In this document: piece by piece, positions 43,834 through 55,892 of the stretch | Numbering within the stretch: the stretch's first letter is position 1 | How the letters are laid out: each line of letters opens with the position of its first letter | NCBI GenBank assembly: GCA_019059635.1 | Contig: JAGVRJ010000004.1 | Coordinates: 62,001-126,000, forward strand | DNA: 64,000 nt | Direction: 5' to 3' | Source of the DNA: Proales similis | Taxonomy: Eukaryota; Rotifera; Eurotatoria; Ploima; Proalidae | Notes under the pieces: generated by a model | The model's input: only the letters and a program-made list of their open reading frames with translations | Told to the model about the DNA's origin: nothing | Database searches by the model: none | Position numbers and translations under genes: made by a program

Positions 43834-44921
43834 ATGCTCGAGCTCAGCAGGATTGCGTTTTTATTAATTTTGCTGCTATCACGCCCAAGTGAGTTGTCGT
43901 AAAATACTTGGCATGATTGATCATCGTATGTCTTTTTATTTTGCTCATTGATCGTCAAAAGAGACATTCTCTCGCTTATGCTGTTTATTCTTCAGCCGCA
44001 GTTTATGCAAAGTCGATGTAAGGGAGAAGATTGCTTCGTCCTGGAAAGCGCATTGTTCAATTTGGCGCAAATTTGAGACATCTGCGACAGGACCCAAGTT
44101 CATTATGCATATTCGTCTGCTCGCTCTTGGCCCAGCGCGCAATACGGCGTTGTGAAATAACCAGTTTTACAGAAAGCAAATTAAAGAGTCGGCTTCCATT
44201 GCCAACCAACTAACTCTCCCGCCAGCAAAGCAAATCGAGACAGGTCGCCGACACAATATGCATTTGTGTCCGTTTAGAAACCTGTCCGACAATACGATAA
44301 CCTATTTCAAGTAAGCGAGCTGTCTTTAAATTCTACTCTCATCTATGAGCAACAAAATGAGTCATAATTAATCAACTTGAAGCTGTCCCAATGTTAAATG
44401 CTGCAACAAACTTGCGCGTACTTTGAAGGAGCTATGCGTGTGCAAAAATAGCGTGAGCGATGAGAAGGAGTTTCTTAAAATGATACGAGACGCCTCACAT
44501 CTCAAACAAAACAGCCACGGACATCCTCTAGATGAAGAGGCTCCATTTGACATGGCCTTCAATCTTCTTTTCATATTCGGGTAATTCGAGATTCGAACGC
44601 AAATCGCCTTAATAATGGCTTTATGTTTACGGCGACAGGATCCTTTTGGCTCTGGTGCTTATTTGGCTGGTTTTGTCTGAGGCGGGAAGTAAGCAAGACT
44701 TGAAGCCTATTTTCTATTATTTATTTATCTTCTTCGCTAAATAAGGAACATTCTGGCGTTTATTTATGAGAAGACGACAGCGTCAGGCATTTAAAGTGTA
44801 TCCAGGCCAGCTTGACTCGGAATCGGGAGGATCGGAAGGCGAAGATGACGAACAAGACCAACATGAGAGCAGGCCGTTTTATCCGAAAAATTCCAAAAAC
44901 GCTTCACCGGGTTCGGCTTAA
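43834..44921 (+). CDS. Small type I membrane protein A, Cys-rich ectodomain
   Basis: Six exons rebuilt in frame: signal peptide exon at 43834 (MLELSRIAFLLILLL), a short exon at about 43999, one starting after TTTTACAG near 44174, one at about 44379, a TM exon near 44640 and the last to TAA 44919-44921. Ectodomain cysteines: LCPFRNLS, then NCPNVKCCNKL and ELCVCK. The membrane helix is LLFIFGILLALVLIWLVL, followed by RRRQRQ and an acidic tail. The same Cys pattern occurs in gene B downstream. I recognise no named family; a short CC/CVC-type receptor-like ectodomain is all that can be said. The second intron, about 160 nt, is longer than usual and the least secure. Confidence 0.6.
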
Positions 44922-45161
44922 GCGATTTTTGTGTTTAAAAACAGAAAATCTGTTTTGCTTCCTCTCTAAATTAAACCAAAATTCTCAGCCTTCTCAAAGA
45001 GACTTGAGCAGAAATTGCTAATAAATGTAAATTAAAATGAACTGTTCTAGCTCGCAGGTATCTCGTTTCGATGGCAATGAAATTGCATAATTTTTTTTCT
45101 TTTTATAGATGAATCATTACGCTTTTGCGGCTTAAATTTAAGCCTTTGATCGAGGCGTAAG

Positions 45162-45913
45162 TTGAACTTACCTGCTACTGTACATTGATGTCGGAGCATT
45201 TCTGCAAGGCTTTTTCTAGAAATCAAACAGTTTTTGTTGAGTGAGTAGAACTGCTGCATAAATAAGCTCGCTCTAATTTGACCATTACATACATTTTAAG
45301 TTGTAAGAAAACACGATGTTGTAATGAAAATTACTCAACCGACTTGAAGGACATCTGCGTTTGCAGCGAGGGAGAATCGTCAATTGGCCCGATTATTTAC
45401 GGAATCATTATTGGGTAACTCAAAGTGCTTTTTGTCTAGATTGGCTCACAACGCTATTTTTACCTAGATTTATTGCCCTTGTTTTCCTTTCAGCTTTCTG
45501 CTTGAGTAATCTTCCGAAATTTCACCTTAAATAAGATCAAGACTCATTTGATTCTTTAAGAGTTTGTTTTACCCCAGAGATCTAAAATCAGAAGAAAGCT
45601 GGACAATTGCCCATGTCGACTTCCTTCGTTCAGGAGATTAAAAGAAATCAATTGCTTCAAGTGTTTCTCTGGTGGTCAAACCAGCCATAGCCAACGGGAA
45701 GAGAGGAGTGTTGAAAGTGCTTGGTCTCATCAGCTAGAAAGTGACAGAGAACCAGATCCCTCAGAGCAGAGTCAGACTGAGTTGACTTCTACAAAGCCAC
45801 CAGATTATAAACAAGTGATAGCTGAGATGGAACGTCCCGAAAGCTTTGAAGCTCCACCGCCTTCTTATGGAAGCACTCAAGAAGCAGGTCAGGGAAATGA
45901 AAACATCGAATAA
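45162..45913 (+). CDS. Small type I membrane protein B, PPxY cytoplasmic tail (5' end unresolved)
   Basis: Paralog-like neighbour of protein A. Ectodomain: FCKAFSRNQTVFVDCKKTRC and then DICVC, with the same spacing as A. TM: IIYGIIIGFIALVFLSAFCL, split by an intron. The cytoplasmic tail contains two PPxY motifs, KPPDYKQV and PPPSYGS, which bind WW domains of Nedd4-type ligases. The last exon is reached through acceptor TTTAAG near 45557, which keeps frame; stop TAA 45911-45913. The signal-peptide exon should lie upstream, but I could not identify it, so the start given is only where the reading becomes consistent. Confidence 0.55.
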
Positions 45914-46631
45914 TGCTGCAGTCGGCGAACATCTGTAAATACAGTTTAATCGAAACTTTTGAATTCTACCTTTATATAACAAACAGGTCGTGGTTTCTTT
46001 TTCTTTTCCCCGGCCAAGAGCTGATTCGCGACTGGCAGACTAAAAAATCGAATAAGAATTCTACAAATGATCACTCAAGAGCCTTTCACGGTAGAACCGG
46101 TTTTTATTTAATCATCGTTGTAAGAATTTTGGGCCGATCGAGCTCGAACAGGGCATAAAGCCATTTTCTGACAAGACTGCTTTATGAAATATTTAATAAA
46201 GAAAGTTGACAATCGTGGACTTAAAATTTGACGCTCTCTTGCATTATTGATTTAAAGGCATTGAAAGACCTGCTGTTACCTCAGCGTATTTATGCATTCC
46301 ACATAAATTTTGCTCTTGCGATATAAAATCGCCGATAAATTCCAAGTCAAATAAAGCAGTGTATGTTGTGTTACGTTTTTCACTCTGCGCCTAAATTTAC
46401 ATGTTGAGAGCTGAGGGCTGAAAGCAAGTTTTTATAACTACTGCTCTATTAAGAATTAAAACCGCTTCAAGAGCGTCATAAACACAAAACAAGGCCAGGT
46501 TCTTTGTGATTAGCCAAGCAAGCTTCAGATTGCATTTACTTGAGCCGCAATTACGATTCTCTCCCTCTCTCCTTCAAAGCTGAACCTAATTATATGACCT
46601 CATTCATGAGTTAAATACAATTCAGCGCAAT
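45914..46631. other. Intergenic, about 700 bp
   Basis: No gene recognised between membrane proteins B and C; a plus-strand frame at 45913-46158 has no similarity. Confidence 0.45.
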
Positions 46632-47151
46632 ATGAATTCTAGTTCAACTGACTCTCCCTTGAATTCAACTGAAAAACCCGAAACGACCTTCAACCGTACG
46701 TCCCTGGTGATTATTATTGCCACATTGCTGTAAGTTTTCGTTGAGATAAGAGCCAGTAAACATGTTGTTAATTTAGTAATTATCAAAAGTTTTCTCATCA
46801 CTGTTCTCATTTTGTTCGTTAGAAGCATTCTTCTTCAAAAAAGTAAAAAAATACTTGAGATGCCAGTAAAAGCCTCTTTTAAATCGAAATTAAGGAAATT
46901 TTATAACCAATTTGTTGGCTTATTCATGCTGTATAAAAACCAATCAGCCGGTTCAGACAATTGATCGTGCTGAACTACAGCAAGCAGCTTCGGCTGGACG
47001 ACAGAACTCAAGCTACGTGAATGAGCCGGCATCAAATTCTACTTTTGGACTTCCAACTTATGAAGATCTTGTAAAAGATGATACCAATCATTCTTTTCCA
47101 ACTGAAGAAAATCCGCCCCCAAAATACGATGAACTAAGGTCAACAAATTAA
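46632..47151 (+). CDS. Small membrane protein C with LPxY/PPxY motifs
   Basis: Three exons: 46632 to about 46731, about 46791-46864, and about 46950-47151. The short N-terminus has N-glycosylation sequons (NSSS, NSTE, NRTS) and no signal peptide, suggesting N-outside topology. The TM is rebuilt across an intron as LVIIIATLLFLITVLILFV. The cytoplasmic tail has LPTYEDL and PPPKYDEL, typical Nedd4/WW-binding motifs that in other adaptors recruit ubiquitin ligases to membranes. About 120 residues. It shares this tail logic with protein B but lacks the cysteine ectodomain. Its exact partners are unknown. Confidence 0.6.
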
Positions 47152-47228
47152 GTTCATTCACAACTAAATTTCAATTCGCAATCATATTTTGCTGCATTAT
47201 AACAAAATGAAGAAAATTGGAATAAAAA

Positions 47229-47300
47229 TGCCGTGACCAGGATTCGAACCTGGGTTGTCTCGGCCACAACGAGAAGTACTGACCACTATACTATCACGGC
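47229..47300 (-). tRNA. tRNA-His (GTG), copy 1
   Basis: 72 nt, with anticodon loop TTGTGGC (anticodon GTG), an intact T-arm GGTTCGAATCC and acceptor ends pairing GCCGTGA with TCACGGC plus discriminator A. Identical to the other two copies in the window. Confidence 0.95.
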
Positions 47301-47301
47301 C

Positions 47302-47374
47302 TGGAGATGCCGGGTATCGATCCCGGTACCTCTCGCATGCTAAGCGAGCGCTCTACCATCTGAGCTACATCCCC
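47302..47374 (-). tRNA. tRNA-Ala (AGC), copy 1
   Basis: 73 nt, with anticodon AGC in loop TTAGCAT and the G3-T70 wobble identity element in the acceptor stem (GGGGATG with CATCTCC gives G:T pairing). One base separates it from the tRNA-His on the same strand. Confidence 0.95.
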
Positions 47375-47661
47375 GTTACGGCAACGGTTCGAGTCTATCG
47401 AGTTTTATTTTAGTTTCATTTAATGTTTTATCCGCTACTTTCCAATTTAATTGTTCTACTTGAGCGGCTGTTTCTTTCCGAAGCTTTTCTTATCAAAGAC
47501 TTGAAAACATCATTAAAACTTTTGGTATTCAAATACTCAAGTTTTTTAATCTTATCAATTGCTCAATAAATGGGCGCTCTTAAAGTTTTATAGTCAATTT
47601 GTATGATAGGCTTGGCTAAATAAAACTAGCATGAAGTAAGAAAGCATAAGAATTACTTGAA

Positions 47662-49972
47662 ATGACATTAAGCTTGCTGATTGTCGGATTCTTAGCGCTT
47701 CAGGTAATAACGTATGGAAGCGCAAAACTTTACCCTATTGCAGTACGACTCCCTCTGAACGGAACTCAGCCTGACCTTGGTGGCTCAATCTGGCCTAAAC
47801 CTGTCAGTCATTTATCTTCCATTCAATATTTCTTTGTGGACCAAGAAAAGTTCTTTATAAAAATCGCCGAACAATTAACAAACTGCGAGAAAGAACTGTT
47901 GAATGAACTCTGGAACACAAGATATAAAAGTGTTCTTTTTCCGAAAAGAATCAAATTCGATCCGGTGGATAATGTAGAGAAACTTCTCAGCCATCTTGAG
48001 TTCACCTTGAAAACATCGCGAGAGCAGCCAAATAATTCTTTCTCAAAATCAGTTCCATGTTCAAAGCAGCTTTATCCTTTCATCACAGATACCAAAGCCG
48101 AGCACTGTAAGTAAAATTCTTTTCGAATGAACATGGAAATTAACCGGAAAAAAACAAAAGACGAACTCGATGTTAATGATAAAAAGGCAAAGTTGTCCTC
48201 GTACACTATCTGGGGATTAGTGAGAGGCCTGGAAACCTTTTCTCAACTTTTGTATACAATGCCAGGAACAAATATGGTTAAACTAAATCAGCTTTTCACT
48301 ATTTTTGCTCGGTTCCTAAATTTTTTCAAAGTTGACGATAAACTCCACTAAGATAATCGATGAGCCGCGCTTTCATCATCGTGGTATTATGCTCGACTCG
48401 GCCAGACACTTCATGCCTCTGCCTCTGCTGAAAAGACATCTGGACGCAATGGCATACAACAAGCTGAATGTGTTCCACTGGCACATTGTTGATGACCAGT
48501 CATTTCCGTACTCAAAAGAAATTTAATCTCAATTGATCAGCGCTCTTAATATTGAAATTTCCTTAAAGCTTTGAAACTGAGGTTTATCCTGAACTTCATC
48601 GGAAAGTAGGATCCTACGAAATTTAGCTATTCGACTTGCAAACCTACTGATAACCAACTTGCAAACCTGATACCTATTTTAGGGAGCATTTTCCACCAAG
48701 CACTACTATAGCCGGGTAGAAATTGCGGAACTTATTGACTTCGCGCGAATCAGGGGTATAAGAACAATAGTTGAACTTGATACTCCTGGGCATACCTATT
48801 CATGGGGCATTGCTTACCCTGGTGAGTTAAGGTCTTGGTATATCGAATCATGATTCATTCTTATATGATCTCGAAGAGTTGCTCACGGTTTGCTGGGTGG
48901 ACGGTCGGCCTCTTGTGGCGGTATATGATCGACACGGAGAGCGTGAGATACTGAATCCGATGTCGAATTTCACCTACGAGTTTGTGGGAAATGTGATCAA
49001 AGATGCGAAGAAAATATTTCCCGATCCTTATATTCACCTTGGAATGGACGAGGTCTACTACAATTGCTGGAAATCAAATCCGGACATTGCTAAATGGATG
49101 AAACTTAACGGTTACGAAACTATTAATCAAGTAGAGGAGCATTATATGAAGCGAATACTTAAATTTGCCAATGATCTCGGCTACAAAGTTGTTGTCTGGC
49201 AAGATGTCTGGGATAACAAAGTTCCCGTACGCACAAAACTGCGCTCTTGCACAGAAAAATTTTTTAAACTCGACTCATTCAGGTACTAGAGGGAACTATT
49301 CTGCAAATGTGGAAAACGGCCGGAATAGGTCTAAAGGAGAACACTACTTGGCAAGAATATATCTCCAATGCAACACGAGACGGATACCAGGTTCTTTTAT
49401 CGGCTCCCTGGTACCTTAACGTAATTAAGTATGGCAGTGATTGGTACGACTATTATCGAGTTGAGCCGACGGACTTTGACGGAACAGAAATTCAAAAGAG
49501 CTTGGTTATTGGCGGTAAAATCACGAATCGCCTTATTAAACGACTCAAGATAAGCTATTTTGTCTCAGGTGAAGCGTGCATGTGGTCAGAGTTTGTGGAT
49601 GGAGCGAATAGCATTTCAAGGCTCTGGCCCCGAGCTAGTGCTGTAGCCGAACGGCTTTGGAGTAGAAAAGAAGTGAACGATGTCGAAGAAGCCAAATTCA
49701 GGCTTGATGATCAGCGTTGTAGAATGCTAAGGCAATTGATTATTCCTCAATCAAACCGATTTCATTATTAGATTTTTCTTTTTAGACGTGGCCTAGAAGC
49801 TGCGCCAATATTCAACAGCTTCTGCGGTGATTACGAGCCCTACATGGACGGAAGTCTTTTGTACGAAGATGATTTCAACTATTTCAAACAAGAGCCAAAA
49901 TCAGCCGGTCAAATAATTTCAGCCTCCTTATACTTAATTACATCATTCGCGTTGTTTAGATTCTTATATTAA
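47662..49972 (+). CDS. Beta-hexosaminidase (GH20, HEXA/HEXB type) with hydrophobic C-terminus
   Basis: Removes terminal N-acetylhexosamines; the HEXA/B family acts in lysosomes. About eight exons; signal peptide [19 protein letters not shown]. Motifs: [81 protein letters not shown] (catalytic Asp-Glu), LLSAPWYLN and [11 protein letters not shown]. The exon ending near 49725 uses a GC donor (AG followed by GCAATTG). Unlike lysosomal HEXA/B, the protein ends in [17 protein letters not shown], suggesting a GPI-anchor signal or tail anchor. The stop TAA 49970-49972 overlaps an AATAAA, so its polyadenylation signal may lie on the stop codon. Confidence 0.92.
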
Positions 49973-50519
49973 TAAAGGGCGTTTGAATTAGGAAAACTGA
50001 TTTCTGTTTTTATATCGTTTTGATCAAGGCCAATCGACTAGACAAGCATGGCACGCCCCAGAAAACTGATCAGAAAGGTTGGGAAATTGTTTTATGAAAG
50101 GGCGTTTAATCATGCCGCGTTATTATGGCTTGAGCACGTGCATGGGTGCCTGGCTAATTCCTGGAGGAGGCATATTCATCTAAACAGGGCTGGTTTGATC
50201 ATGCCACCAGCGAGTGCTACACTTTAAGGGCTATTGGGCGATCGCTGAGTTTTTCAAAATCACTCAGGGTGTAGCTGTGTTTACAAAGGAAGAAGCATCA
50301 GCTCGGAGAGTGATACGATTGCCGAATTATGAATTTTATCACGTATAATTTTTTGGCGTAGCCCTTTTATGCGTAACAAAAATCAGACAGTTTTAAGTAA
50401 GAAAAGGGTGTAAATCGGAATGGCCTGGTACCTGACTAGTATAAAAGAACCTGAAGCCTCAAGTGCTAAACAGAGCACTGAAAACTCGCATCGAATCTAC
50501 ACAAAGCATTCAGAAAGAA
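49973..50519. other. Intergenic, about 550 bp
   Basis: No gene recognised; begins with an AATAAA overlapping the hexosaminidase stop. A TATA-like stretch (GTATAAAAG) at about 50439-50447 may serve HDHD5. Confidence 0.5.
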
Positions 50520-52189
50520 ATGGACCTTCTTAAAATTGGAGGAAATGAGGTACTGCGAGTCTTAATTTGAGATTAATTCACTAAAATACAAAAAATTAAT
50601 TTGCTTTTGAACCTTACAGCCTATTCGGCCCGGAGTTTTTATCGATATTGACGGGGTGGCTCTAAAAGGCGGAAAGCCATTCCCTTGGTCAGTTGAATCG
50701 ATCCAAGTAAGCGCGTATTCCGATTCCCTGCTCTTGTGGAATCTTATAATTTGCTTCGTAGAAATTATGGGAAAACGAAATTCCTTTCATTTTCGTCACA
50801 AATGGAACTTATTCGACAGTGGAATTAGCCGACAATCTCTCAAAAATATTTGATTTGCCGTTGACCACCAATCATGTGGTTGTAGCGCCATCACCTTGTT
50901 GCTCTTTGACCGAATATCACGACCGAAGAGTACTTGTTTGTGGACAAGAAGACTCTTATGAGCTACTGAACGAGTAAGAATGCACACCATATTCCGCATG
51001 TGTCTATCTAACAAGTTAATTGAAAATTAAGGATGGGATTTAGAAATTATTTGACAATTGAAGATCTTGTCGAGGTGTTTCCTGATTTGGACTATGTAGA
51101 TCACAAGCGTAGAAAAGAGCTTGCGGTGAGGATTTGAATTCGTTGTTTTAGAAATTTCTGCAATAACAAGCAATTTGCTTAAACAGAAGCGAGGCCTCAC
51201 TGATGAAATAAAGCAAGCACAAAAAGAGTTCGAGCCGATTGAAGCCATTCTATTACTTGCCGAGCCGATAAATTGGGAAAGGTCGCTGCAAGTGCTGCTA
51301 GACGTGTTGATGACCAACGGAGATCCACGATCCGACTTCAAATATACTCCCAATCCTCATTTGCCGATAATTGCGTGCAACAAAGACTTGACCTTCAAGG
51401 CAACTGCGGCACTGCCTCGATTCGGGCATGGTGCTTTCCTCGAGTGCTTAGAAAATATCTTTAAGGTAATGAAAACAAGCTTAAACAGCTCGATGCCCAA
51501 GAAGATTTTATCATCAACTCTTTTTTCTAGAAAGTCACTCAAAACGATTTAGTCTATGAGTACATAGTCGGGAAACCATATCTCATCACTTACGAGTATG
51601 CGTCTGATTTGATTCAAAATCTGTCCAAGGACGGAGAACGAATTAACAAGTTTTATATAATCGGGTAATTGTTTCGAAAACGATCACGCTTTAATCGAAA
51701 CAGAAATCCTAATCTGAAATTTAAAAAAGCGATAACCCAGAGGTCGACATAAAAGGAGCAAACATATTCAAAGATCACCTTCAGGGTGCCGTATCAAGAT
51801 ATTCATCACGAAGATCCTCTAGAAGATCTTCTAGGCGACCAAGCATGAATGACCTAACGCAAATCGACATGATTGAGACTGAAAAAACCCGACATGTAGA
51901 GTCATTATTGGTCTGCACTGGAGTCTACCAGCGGCGAAATGACTTGCTGGTTCAGCTGGATGCTTTGATAGATCAATCTCTGATTCTCAATAACCCAAAA
52001 GATATCAAAGAGATCAGAATAGACTTTGGAATGATTCAAGACAAAGAAGAACTTCGAAATGCCATTTCTAAAAAGAATTCTTTCATGAGCTACTTTGACG
52101 ATGAGATGAATATACCAGATGTAACGGTCGAGAATTTACTTGACGCGGTCAATTACATAGTTCAGAAGGAAAGAGCTCAGCAAGCTTAA
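50520..52189 (+). CDS. HDHD5: HDHD5 (CECR5) haloacid-dehalogenase-like protein
   Basis: HAD-superfamily hydrolase, probably mitochondrial, of unsettled substrate. About seven exons. Motifs in family order: GVFIDIDGVALKGGKPFPW (DxD nucleophile), IPFIFVTNGTYSTVELADNL, EYHDRRVLVCGQ, AILLLAEPINWERSLQVLLD, LPRFGHGAFLECLENIF, YEYIVGKPYLITYEYA and FYIIGDNPEVDIKGANIF (last Asp pair). An Arg/Ser-rich insert (SRYSSRRSSRRSSRRPS) precedes SLLVCTGVYQRRND and is not typical of the family. The start is the ATG at 50520; the first exon is very short. Stop at 52187-52189, just before the second tRNA cluster. Confidence 0.92.
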
Positions 52190-52307
52190 AATTTGAATAA
52201 ACTTTGTAAATATTTGTGACTAAACCAAGCCTTTATGAATGGGTTTTGAAATGACGGGTTTTAGGCCAAGTGTAAAAGTCTAAAGAGAAAAATCAAGGAA
52301 GTAAAAA

Positions 52308-52379
52308 TGCCGTGACCAGGATTCGAACCTGGGTTGTCTCGGCCACAACGAGAAGTACTGACCACTATACTATCACGGC
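52308..52379 (-). tRNA. tRNA-His (GTG), copy 2
   Basis: Same sequence as copies 1 and 3; lies in the left arm of the palindrome. Confidence 0.95.
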
Positions 52380-52380
52380 C

Positions 52381-52453
52381 TGGAGATGCCGGGTATCGAT
52401 CCCGGTACCTCTCGCATGCTAAGCGAGCGCTCTACCATCTGAGCTACATCCCC
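52381..52453 (-). tRNA. tRNA-Ala (AGC), copy 2
   Basis: Identical to the other copies, anticodon AGC; left palindrome arm. Confidence 0.95.
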
Positions 52454-52649
52454 ACACTTGGCCGAGGTCCGACAAGAGATTCATAATTTAAACATAATCT
52501 ATTTAAAGTTTGGTTCATGCTAAGACATTTAAAATCTATTCTATGAGCAGAGAAAGCAATGATTAAAAAAAATAAACTATGCGAGTAGTTTATACTGGCC
52601 CCCGATAAGCTAAGGTATGACTTAATATTACCCATCCTCCCTTCTCACA

Positions 52650-52722
52650 GGGGATGTAGCTCAGATGGTAGAGCGCTCGCTTAGCATGCGAGAGGTACCG
52701 GGATCGATACCCGGCATCTCCA
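52650..52722 (+). tRNA. tRNA-Ala (AGC), copy 3
   Basis: 73-nt tRNA on the right palindrome arm, same sequence, opposite strand to copy 2. Confidence 0.95.
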
Positions 52723-52723
52723 G

Positions 52724-52795
52724 GCCGTGATAGTATAGTGGTCAGTACTTCTCGTTGTGGCCGAGACAACCCAGGTTCGAATCCTGGTCACGGCA
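52724..52795 (+). tRNA. tRNA-His (GTG), copy 3
   Basis: 72-nt tRNA with anticodon GTG, right palindrome arm. A single g at 52723 separates it from the tRNA-Ala; tRNA-His needs a G at -1, normally added afterwards, and the base in this position is G in all copies. Confidence 0.95.
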
Positions 52796-52814
52796 TTTTT
52801 ACTTCCTTGATTTT

Positions 52815-53265
52815 CTATTGTCATTTATACTTGACTTTGGTTAAAATGTTTCACTTAGAATCACTCAATATAAAACAAAATCTATTTCTCCAAGTTGAAC
52901 TTTTTTCAGAAGACCCAATGTTTAGCAACGATTGCAATTTTGGAAGAGAATATATCAAATAATTATTATAATAATCCAAATAATTTTAAGAATCGAGTAG
53001 CTTAGAAGAGAGAGAATAAATCGCAACAAGCTTGGGTATATGCATAGATGAGCAAAAAATTTCTCGGAGCCAGCCCGCGACGCGACTTGTTTGGCATAAT
53101 ATCAGGGCGCTTTTGAAGTTTTTATTGCGCCTAATCATCCGTTCACAAAACGCAATTAGTCAAGAAAAGGAGAACATTCATGGGAAGAAACTTGTCCCTG
53201 AAGCCAAAAAATGCATTACCGAGGTGAAAAGAGCGGCACTTTACTGTTGAGGCCAAAAAAGTAAG
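52815..53265. other. Intergenic, about 450 bp
   Basis: No supported gene. A frame at 53180 (MGRNLSLKPKNALPR) might be the missing first exon of the PAQR11 gene, but the phase does not fit the next exon. Confidence 0.35.
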
Positions 53266-54285
53266 ATACGTTCGGTTATAAAAAGATCGAGCGGCTAAGA
53301 TTTTCAATTATCAGGTGGATGAACCCTAGGCCTCAGGGATGCTGCCCTTACAACCCCACGACTCTAGAACACTATGCCAACGTAGTAACACATGGAGTAA
53401 ATGATGCTTCCTTACAGTCCAAGTAGTTTTCTTTAATCCTCAGCAAGGCCGTGATAATTCCGAGTGCAATTGCAGCTTTCTACATGATAACGAGCTCGAA
53501 AACAAACGACCAATATAAATCAACGCTTATTTACGGCCTGAGCCTTATACTCTTGTTTCTGATCAGCACTCTTTTTCATCTGTTTTCTTTGTTAAACATA
53601 GACAGGTAACTCAAATCAAGCAATCAAACTCAAAGAGTATAAACTAATGGTTCCATACGAGGAAATCCAAATGGAAGACGTTTTTCCATTACTGCGATAG
53701 AGCGACTATCTATATTTTTATTGCGTCAAGCTATACACCTTGGTAACTATCCTTGAGAGCAAACAAATTTGAAAAATTATCTGAACAGAGTTTAAAAGGC
53801 TGTATCTGAGAAGCACAAGCTCGATCATGGGCGAATACGTAATATCAATTGTTTGGATCGGTGCGTTTTTGGGAATAGCGTATCAGATCGTGTTTCATGA
53901 AAAGTAAGCCAGTTTTTAAGTAAAGCTAAAATAAAGCTAAAATAAAAAAATACACGCCTTAATCTCTGTCAAAGGTACAAAATGCTTGAGATTATATTTT
54001 ATTTGGCCATTTCAATCTGTCCGTCAATAGTTGTTCTAGACATGGTGAGTAAAGCTGAAAAGCTGACCGTTTGTGTTTATCCTGGGTGTTATTCAACTCC
54101 TGAATATCAAGATCGATGTGTCTGGCCTGGTCGAGCTTGCAATCGGAGGCGCACTTTATGTGACTGGCGTTTTGTTCTTTAAATCAGACGGAGTTATTCC
54201 ATTCGCGCATGCAATCTGGCATCTTTTTGTTTGCATGGCAGCGAGTGTCCACTATTATGCCATTTTTACTTATCTTCTGAAGTGA
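53266..54285 (+). CDS. MMD: MMD/PAQR11-like seven-helix protein (5' end unresolved)
   Basis: Member of the progestin/adipoQ receptor family; the MMD class sits on Golgi/lysosome membranes and affects Ras signalling and macrophage activation. Six exons with introns near 45-70 nt. Motifs: [52 protein letters not shown] and [20 protein letters not shown] (the PAQR His-containing end). The first exon begins at about 53266 with a frame leading to [18 protein letters not shown], but the initiating Met was not found, so the true start lies upstream. Stop at 54283-54285. Confidence 0.82.
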
Positions 54286-54684
54286 GTTGTTAAGACAAAG
54301 CATTGCTGACAATCGTTTCAATCCATCCACACATCTGGATTGATATACTGTATTCTACTGCAAAGACTTTTTAGTCACTTTTCTTTCACCACTTAGGCAA
54401 ACTGTCCAGCCGATCTAGGTTCAGCCCAAAGTTAATTACTTTAATAAGAAAACTAAAATAAACTAGGAAAAAGAAAAAATGCTTTCTAACTGATTGGACA
54501 TTTATTCAAATATTTTATACTAAGATCTCTTGAGCGAGTCTATTAGTGTCTAGTCTTGATCGGTGATCAACTAGATCTATTCGGTAAGTATTTTGGCTTT
54601 TTGATCATAATTGTTTAGACTAAGAAAGAGGGAAACAAGACTTGTGGGCTGTGATGCTAAATATGATAAATTCAGCCATTGAGC
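54286..54684. other. Intergenic, about 400 bp
   Basis: No gene; presumed 3' regions of the convergent MMD and GAPDH genes. Confidence 0.5.
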
Positions 54685-55710
<1,026 letters not shown>

Positions 55711-55884
55711 TTAGATGAGAGAAATTGTTTGATCTAGACAGATTGAGAATTGAATTTTTAAGCTTAGAATTTAATATTTAAAACGTGAAACAGTTTAAAA
55801 TAGCGCGGATTCCTGAGCCGAAACGAATGAGAAACAAAACTAAAAACGCGCATGAGATTTAAACTGAGCTGAGCGATGCGATTT

Positions 55885-55892
55885 CTTTTATA
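55885..55892 (-). promoter_or_regulatory. Candidate TATA box of GAPDH
   Basis: TATAAAAG on the minus strand about 195 bp upstream of the GAPDH ATG. The gap to the start codon leaves room for a leader of about 150-165 nt. A TGACGT half-site lies farther upstream near 55940. Confidence 0.4.

Larger units (their letters stand above)
52289..52814. repeat. Inverted repeat with tRNA pairs on both arms
   Basis: Arms 52289-52453 and 52650-52814 are reverse complements over 165 bp, spaced by 196 bp. Homology includes about 19 bp of flank outside the tRNA-His (ending at 52814) but stops exactly at the inner edges of the tRNA-Ala genes. The third pair at 47229-47374 has no such flank match. Confidence 0.9.
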
